Assembly (NCBI GenBank): GCA_036522515.1
Contig: DATDFQ010000043.1
Coordinates: 124,001 to 188,000 of the forward strand
Source of the DNA: Bacteroidota bacterium
GTDB lineage: Bacteria; Bacteroidota; Ignavibacteria; UBA10030; SZUA-254
Reading direction: 5' to 3'
Length of the DNA: 64,000 bases
The first letter of the stretch is position 1, and each line of letters opens with the position of its first letter. The position numbers and the translations under genes are program-made. Under the pieces are notes generated by a model that saw only the letters and a program-made list of their open reading frames with translations, searched no databases and was not told where the DNA came from. This document shows positions 59,718-64,000 of the stretch, in pieces.

Positions 59718-61640
59718 CTATGAGGTGATGAGCTTCTGGCGGATTTCCTGCCTGATCGTTTCGAGGAATGCGCTCGCGGCGACATTCCCCACGTTGCCTT
59801 TCGTATGCTGCCGGACCGCCACCTCGCCCGAGGCTTTCTCTTTTTCCCCCACGACGAGCATGTACGGCGCTTTTTTCAATTCCCACTCGCGAATTTTGAA
59901 TCCGATTTTTTCGTTCCGGGTGTCGACCTCGGCGCGCACGCCGTCCGACTTGAGAAGATCGCAAACCTTCGAGGCATAGTCAAGCTGCGCGTCCGTGATC
60001 GGCAGGACGACCGCCTGAACCGGGGCCAGCCACGCCGGAAACGCCCCGAAAAAGTGTTCGGTGATGATGCCGATGAACCGCTCGAATGATCCGAATATCG
60101 CCCTGTGGATCGCAACCGGCCGCTGGCGCGAGCCGTCTTCGGCCACGTACTCGAGGGCGAACCGCTCCGGGAGCATCACGAAATCGAGCTGGATCGTCGC
60201 GACCTGCCACTGACGCCCGATCGCATCTTCAATCTGCACGTCGATTTTCGGCCCGTAAAAAGCGCCGTCCTTCGGCTTGAGGTTGAATGCGATCTGCCTG
60301 TTCTTGAGCGCTTGCTCCAGGCTCGCTTCCGCCTGGCTCCACAACGTCTCGTCCCCCATCGCGTTGTCGGGGCGGGTGGAGAGGTTGTAGGAGGGCTTCA
60401 AGCCGAACACCGAATAAAAATGCGACACCAGGTCGATCAATCCGTCGATCTCCTGCAGGATCTGGTCCGGCCGGCAGTAGATATGCGCGTCGTCCATCGT
60501 GATTTGCCGGACGCGAAACATCCCCCCCAGGGCGCCCGACAACTCGTTCCGGTGAAGGCGTCCGATTTCGGAGAATCTCAGCGGCAGGTCCTTGTAGCTC
60601 CTGATCTTATGGCGGAAGACGTAAGTGCTCTCCGGGCAGTTCATCGGCTTGAGGCTGAACGTCGTCTCTTCATTCTCGAGCGTGAACATGTTTTCCCGGT
60701 AGTGGGTCCAGTGACCCGATTGCTCCCACAAGTCCTTCTTGACCATGATCGGCGTGCTGATTTCCTGGTAACCGCGCTTGTCGAGCTCCGACCGTAAGAA
60801 TGCTTCGAGCTCGCGGAACACGATCATCCCCTTCGGCAGCCAGAACGGGGCTCCCGGGGCGATATCGTGGAAGACGAAGAGGTCGAGCTCCTTGCCGACT
60901 TTGCGGTGATCCCGCCGCCTGGCCTCCTCCAGCCGGAAGAGGTGCGCGTCGAGCTCCTGCTTGCTCGGAAATGTCACGCCGTAGATCCGCTGCAGCATCT
61001 TCCGCTTGACGTCGCCCCGCCAGTAGGCGCCGGCAACGTTCAACAGCTTGATCGCCTTGATCCTGCCCGTCGACGGGATATGCGGCCCATAGCAGAGATC
61101 GACAAAATTCCCCTGCCGGTAAAAGCTGATCGTCTCCCCCTTCAGGCCCTCGAGCAATTCAAGCTTATACGGATCGCCCTTCTTCCTGAAATATTCCGCC
61201 GCCTCTTCCCACGATTTTTCCTCACGCTGGAAGGGAACGTCGCGGCTCGCGAACTCGTACATCCGGTTTTCGATCTTCTCGAGGTCTTCCGGCGAGAGCG
61301 AATGATCCCCCATATCGATGTCGTAATAAAACCCCTCGTCGATGGGGGGTCCGATTCCGAATTTTGTGCCGGGGAAGAGAGACTCGATCGATTCCGCCAT
61401 CACGTGCGCCGAACTGTGCCAGAAGGCGTACTTTCCGCCGGCATCCTTCCACTTCAGGATATTGATCGGTCCGTCCTCTTCAATCCTGCGCGAGAGATCC
61501 CGCACCTCGCCCTTGAACTCGATCGCAAGCGCCTCGCGGGCGAGGGAGTTGCTGATTCCCTTCGCAATCTCCAGGCCCGTGACACCCCGGTCGAATTCCC
61601 GCACGCTCTTATCGGGAAATGTCAGTTTGATTTTCTCCAT
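59718..61640 (-). CDS. thrS: Threonine-tRNA ligase
   Basis: 640 residues from ATG 61640, chosen because the family N-terminus is M-x-K-I-x-L; upstream in-frame codons add about 19 unrelated residues. TGS domain (about 1-60), the editing domain with HSSAHVMAESIESLFPG, the class II core with PMNCPEST (zinc Cys), motif 2 SEIGRLHRNELSGALGG-like and motif 3 VAIHRAIFGSFERFIGIITEH, and the anticodon-binding domain are all present. Its stop overlaps the infC ribosome-binding site. It lies 70 bp after the tRNA cluster. Confidence 0.96.
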   Translation of the reverse strand: MEKIKLTFPDKSVREFDRGVTGLEIAKGISNSLAREALAIEFKGEVRDLSRRIEEDGPINILKWKDAGGKYAFWHSSAHVMAESIESLFPGTKFGIGPPIDEGFYYDIDMGDHSLSPEDLEKIENRMYEFASRDVPFQREEKSWEEAAEYFRKKGDPYKLELLEGLKGETISFYRQGNFVDLCYGPHIPSTGRIKAIKLLNVAGAYWRGDVKRKMLQRIYGVTFPSKQELDAHLFRLEEARRRDHRKVGKELDLFVFHDIAPGAPFWLPKGMIVFRELEAFLRSELDKRGYQEISTPIMVKKDLWEQSGHWTHYRENMFTLENEETTFSLKPMNCPESTYVFRHKIRSYKDLPLRFSEIGRLHRNELSGALGGMFRVRQITMDDAHIYCRPDQILQEIDGLIDLVSHFYSVFGLKPSYNLSTRPDNAMGDETLWSQAEASLEQALKNRQIAFNLKPKDGAFYGPKIDVQIEDAIGRQWQVATIQLDFVMLPERFALEYVAEDGSRQRPVAIHRAIFGSFERFIGIITEHFFGAFPAWLAPVQAVVLPITDAQLDYASKVCDLLKSDGVRAEVDTRNEKIGFKIREWELKKAPYMLVVGEKEKASGEVAVRQHTKGNVGNVAASAFLETIRQEIRQKLITS

Positions 61641-61709
61641 GATCATCGCAGAGTATCGTAACTCCGAGTCGGGCCGTTTCGCCTGAACCCTTCTCACGCT
61701 CCAATCCCG

Positions 61710-61783
<74 letters not shown>

Positions 61784-61801
61784 GTTGAAGTCAGCCGAGG
61801 G

Positions 61802-61887
61802 TGCCGGGGACCGGAATTGAACCGGTACTCCCCTTGCGGAGAACAGGATTTTAAGTCCTGTGCGTCTACCAGTTTCGCCACCCCGGC
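61802..61887 (-). tRNA. tRNA-Leu (anticodon TAA)
   Basis: 86 bases with the long variable arm of a leucine tRNA. Acceptor GCCGGGG/CCCCGGC, discriminator A, anticodon stem CAGGA/TCCTG around CTTAAAA, T arm CCGG-TTCAATT-CCGG. CCA not encoded. Confidence 0.94.
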
Positions 61888-61915
61888 TCACTGCTTCTAC
61901 TGCTCGAGAGTTTCC

Positions 61916-61974
61916 CCGCCCCTGGGGGCGGAGCTTCCCGGCCGATGCCTCAAATATTCCGGCGTACTGCCGGA
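61916..61974. repeat. Two hairpins in the tRNA-Leu/tRNA-Cys spacer
   Basis: CCGCCCC-TG-GGGGCGG at 61916-61931 and TCCGGC-GTACT-GCCGGA at 61958-61974. A third pair, GCCCCGCC/GGCGGGGC, lies in the next spacer at 62102-62135. Spacers of 125 and 122 bases contain no ORF. The hairpins may guide processing of the tRNA precursor. Confidence 0.45.
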
Positions 61975-62012
61975 GACGCGGAGAGGCGGACTGCCGGCTT
62001 CGCACCGAACTG

Positions 62013-62084
62013 AGGCGCCGGGCGGACTCGAACCGCCGCATAAAGGTTTTGCAGACCTCTCCCTTACCACTTGGGTACGGCGCC
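62013..62084 (-). tRNA. tRNA-Cys (anticodon GCA)
   Basis: 72 bases. Acceptor GGCGCCG/CGGCGCC, discriminator U as usual for tRNA-Cys, anticodon stem GAGGT/ACCTT around CTGCAAA, T arm GGCGG-TTCGAGT-CCGCC. CCA not encoded. Confidence 0.93.
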
Positions 62085-62206
62085 GGTCTAACTACAACAA
62101 AGCCCCGCCACCTGGTGCGATGGGGGCGGCGGGGCAGCTCAAAGACGAGGTCACTACCCCTCTCCCATGCCGCGGGATGAAGGGATGCCTCTTCCGGAAA
62201 AGCTTG

Positions 62207-62279
62207 AGCGGGAAACGGGATTCGGACCCGCGACATTCACCTTGGCAAGGTGACGCTCTACCAACTGAGCTATTCCCGC
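62207..62279 (-). tRNA. tRNA-Gly (anticodon GCC)
   Basis: 73 bases. Acceptor GCGGGAA/TTCCCGC, discriminator U, D stem GCTC/GAGC, anticodon stem TCACC/GGTGA around TTGCCAA, T arm CGGG-TCCGAAT-CCCG. CCA not encoded. First gene of the tRNA cluster. Confidence 0.95.
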
Positions 62280-62293
62280 GCACAAAGCAGGTC

Positions 62294-62322
62294 AATATAC
62301 TGAAATTTTTAAATCTGTGCAA
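62294..62322 (-). promoter_or_regulatory. Promoter of the tRNA Gly-Cys-Leu-Val cluster
   Basis: On the minus strand TTGCAC (62322-62317), 17 bases, TATATT (62299-62294). Start expected near 62287, eight bases before the mature tRNA-Gly. The spacer is AT-rich (AGATTTAAAAATTTCAG). Confidence 0.7.
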
Positions 62323-62431
62323 ACGGTCAGATGCCGATCTGACGCGAATTCTCTAATTCTGGAGGGAGCAGGAAAGCAGGGAAAATCAACATATCCCCCA
62401 TCGGGCATGGGGCAGTTCAGAAGGGGTCCCG

Positions 62432-62923
62432 CTATCTTGAGATCTCGAGGATCTCATATTCGAGGGTTCCTGCGGGGACGGGAATCTTTGTGATTTCCCC
62501 CTCGGTCTTGCCCATCAAGCCCCTCCCCAGCGGCGAAGTAACGGAGATCTTGTCTTTCTCGAAATCAGCCTCCTCAGGTGAGACCAGGGTATAATCGACG
62601 ATCTCATTTGTCTTGAGGTCCTTTAGCTTAACTCTCGACAGTATATAGACCTTATCGTTAGGAAGTTCTTTGCTTTCTATGATTCTCGCTCGGGAGAGAG
62701 TGTGCTCGAGCTTGGCGACCCGCAATTCAAAATGCTGCTGTTCCTCCTTGGCCGCGTCATATTCCGCATTCTCGGAAAGGTCGCCGTGGGCACGCGCCTC
62801 GGCGATTTTTCGCGCCATTTCGGCTCTTCCGTGCAGCTTCATTTCGTGCAACTCTCGCTCCAATTCGACCAATCGCTCCCGTGTGAGATACACGATCCCG
62901 TTATTCTTGTTCGTATCTCCCAT
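62432..62923 (-). CDS. greA: Transcription elongation factor GreA
   Basis: 163 residues. Binds the secondary channel of RNA polymerase and rescues backtracked complexes. N-terminal coiled coil with YLTRERLVELERELHEMKLHG and the acidic tip region ARAHGDLSENAEYDAAKEEQ; the C-terminal FKBP-like domain has SPLGRGLMGKTEGEITKIPVP. The start at 62923 follows a weak TAAGAG site. The 143 bases to ribBA hold no recognisable element. Confidence 0.95.
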   Translation of the reverse strand: MGDTNKNNGIVYLTRERLVELERELHEMKLHGRAEMARKIAEARAHGDLSENAEYDAAKEEQQHFELRVAKLEHTLSRARIIESKELPNDKVYILSRVKLKDLKTNEIVDYTLVSPEEADFEKDKISVTSPLGRGLMGKTEGEITKIPVPAGTLEYEILEISR

Positions 62924-63066
62924 GCTCTTACATCATTAAAGGAGTAAATTGCCGCTTCGGCTGTGATAAAAAGAAAAGCCATCATTCCGGGAAGAGCGGA
63001 ACGGTGGCTGAAGGCCATTAACTATTTCAATCTACCACTCTGATTTTAGAAAAGCAAGAGAAATTC

Positions 63067-64000
63067 TCATTTTCTTTTCCTGTCGATCAGTATGAGGTGG
63101 CCAAGCTTATCCCTCTTCGTTTTAAGGTACTTCTCATTCAAATCATGAACTTCTGCTTCAAGGGGCACACGTTCGACGATTTCAAGCCCATACCCGTGCA
63201 ACCCGACCACCTTCTTCGGGTTGTTCGTCATCAGCCTCATCTTCGTTATCCCGAGGTCACGCAGGATTTGTGCTCCTATCCCATAGTCCCGCAGGTCGGG
63301 GCGGAAGCCCAGTTTTTCGTTCGCTTCGACAGTATCCATCCCCCCATCCTGCAACCGGTACGCCTTAAGCTTGTTTGCCAGGCCGATTCCCCTCCCTTCC
63401 TGACGCATATACAGGACGACACCGCGGCCCTCCTGCTCCACCAATCTCAGCGCAGCATTCAGCTGTTCGTTGCAGTCACACCGTAATGAACCGAACACGT
63501 CGCCGGTCAGGCATTCGGAGTGGACTCTCACCAGCACCGGAGTATCCCCCGTGACGGATCCCTTGACGAGCGCGACGTGCTCCTTGCTGTCGGTTTCGCT
63601 CCGGTAGAGGTGAATCTCAAAGGTGCCGTTCTGAGTCGGCATCGTCGTGCTGACGACCCGGTGGACGAGCTTCTCGCGCTCCATGCGGTATTGAATCAGA
63701 TCCTTCACCGTGATCAGGCGCATGCCGAACCGGTGCACGACCTCGAGCAGCTGCGGCACCCTCGCCATCGACCCGTCTTCGTTCATGATTTCGCACAGGA
63801 CTCCGGCAGGTGTCAGCCCCGCAAGGCGGCAGAGGTCGACGATCGCCTCCGTGTGCCCCGCGCGCCGCAAAACGCCGCCGTCCATAGCCCGAAGGGGAAA
63901 GATATGGCCGGGCCTTGCCAGGTCGCTTGGTTTGGTCTTCGGGTCGATCAGTGCTCTGACGGTCGCCGCGCGGTCAAACGCGGAAACCCCGGTCCGGGTG
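63067..64000 (-). CDS. ribBA: RibBA: 3,4-dihydroxybutanone phosphate synthase / GTP cyclohydrolase II (N-terminus beyond window)
   Basis: At least 311 residues of the C-terminal part are in the window. The open frame continues to the right edge, so the ATG at 63885 is internal. The RibB end includes [55 protein letters not shown]. The RibA domain has the zinc cysteines in [16 protein letters not shown] and the catalytic [13 protein letters not shown]. It supplies both starting branches of riboflavin synthesis, with ribD and ribE near 13-15 kb completing part of the pathway. Confidence 0.95.
   Translation of the reverse strand, partial: TRTGVSAFDRAATVRALIDPKTKPSDLARPGHIFPLRAMDGGVLRRAGHTEAIVDLCRLAGLTPAGVLCEIMNEDGSMARVPQLLEVVHRFGMRLITVKDLIQYRMEREKLVHRVVSTTMPTQNGTFEIHLYRSETDSKEHVALVKGSVTGDTPVLVRVHSECLTGDVFGSLRCDCNEQLNAALRLVEQEGRGVVLYMRQEGRGIGLANKLKAYRLQDGGMDTVEANEKLGFRPDLRDYGIGAQILRDLGITKMRLMTNNPKKVVGLHGYGLEIVERVPLEAEVHDLNEKYLKTKRDKLGHLILIDRKRK

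Noticed and set aside
59683..59785. infC start at 59785 or GTG 59683
   Set aside because: The first runs far into thrS and adds Arg/Ser-rich non-family sequence. The second cuts into the conserved RVNDEIR segment.

Overview
The window is a GC-rich bacterial chromosome segment, almost fully coding, with no prophage, insertion sequence or CRISPR array. Several traits point to the Ignavibacteria/Chlorobi side of the Bacteroidota superphylum or a related lineage, not to classical Bacteroidia. There is a secreted repeat protein with the YPNPFNP-type C-terminal sorting domain of type IX secretion, a fused b6-type cytochrome b behind a Rieske protein, bacillithiol synthesis (bshB1), the MEP pathway (dxs), diaminopimelate synthesis (dapF) and a tmRNA tag ending YALAA. 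Promoters that can be read are sigma-70-like (TTGnnn, 17 bp, TAnnnT), and good Shine-Dalgarno sequences precede several genes. Both are unusual for Bacteroidia. The lineage assignment is inference.

Layout. 1-6.7 kb: a minus-strand metal-efflux operon (small exported Cys protein, TolC-like channel, CusB-like adaptor, copper-type P1B ATPase, CusA-like RND pump cut by the window edge). 6.7-7.8 kb: palindromic repeats and bshB1. 7.8-23.3 kb: plus-strand metabolic and housekeeping genes (xseA-xseB-dxs, an oxidoreductase, a SAM hydrolase, ribD-ribE, secG, tRNA-Lys, a CbpA-type J protein, ygfZ, an SDR, a LOG protein, tmRNA, dapF, Rieske/cytochrome b and an overlooked 58-residue membrane protein). 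23.4-31.7 kb: a tightly packed minus-strand operon (SDR, yqeY, cvpA, mutS2, biotin carboxylase, biotin carrier, purL). 31.8-39.5 kb: a transport region with two related small exported CxxC proteins, a TonB-dependent receptor, an outer-membrane beta-barrel, a ZnuA-like binding protein and a ZnuB-like permease fused to HEAT repeats. 39.6-53.8 kb: a giant 24-repeat secreted protein, mutL, dipeptide epimerase, ftsY, pgsA, purF, nadB, coaE and rny. 53.9-64 kb: 6S RNA, zapA, a ZapB-like coiled coil, pheT-pheS, rplT-rpmI-infC-thrS, four tRNAs, greA and ribBA (cut by the edge).

How it fits together. Three envelope or metal loci share one design: a small exported Cys-containing protein comes first, then an intergenic stretch with strong hairpins, then an outer-membrane transport protein. 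In the efflux operon the intergenic RNA can close into a structure that hides the tolC ribosome-binding site. In the znuA locus there is a perfect 20-bp palindrome plus a hairpin abutting the Shine-Dalgarno. The two small proteins at 31.8 and 39.5 kb share an FCxxCxR motif and have promoters whose -10 box lies almost on the start codon. This recurrent module is the best candidate for an undescribed system. The znuA locus also lacks an ATPase gene, which makes its permease-HEAT fusion notable. Other points worth checking are unusual start codons (ATC for infC, CTG for the giant repeat protein, TTG for xseB and dxs) and a 6S RNA that faces zapA.
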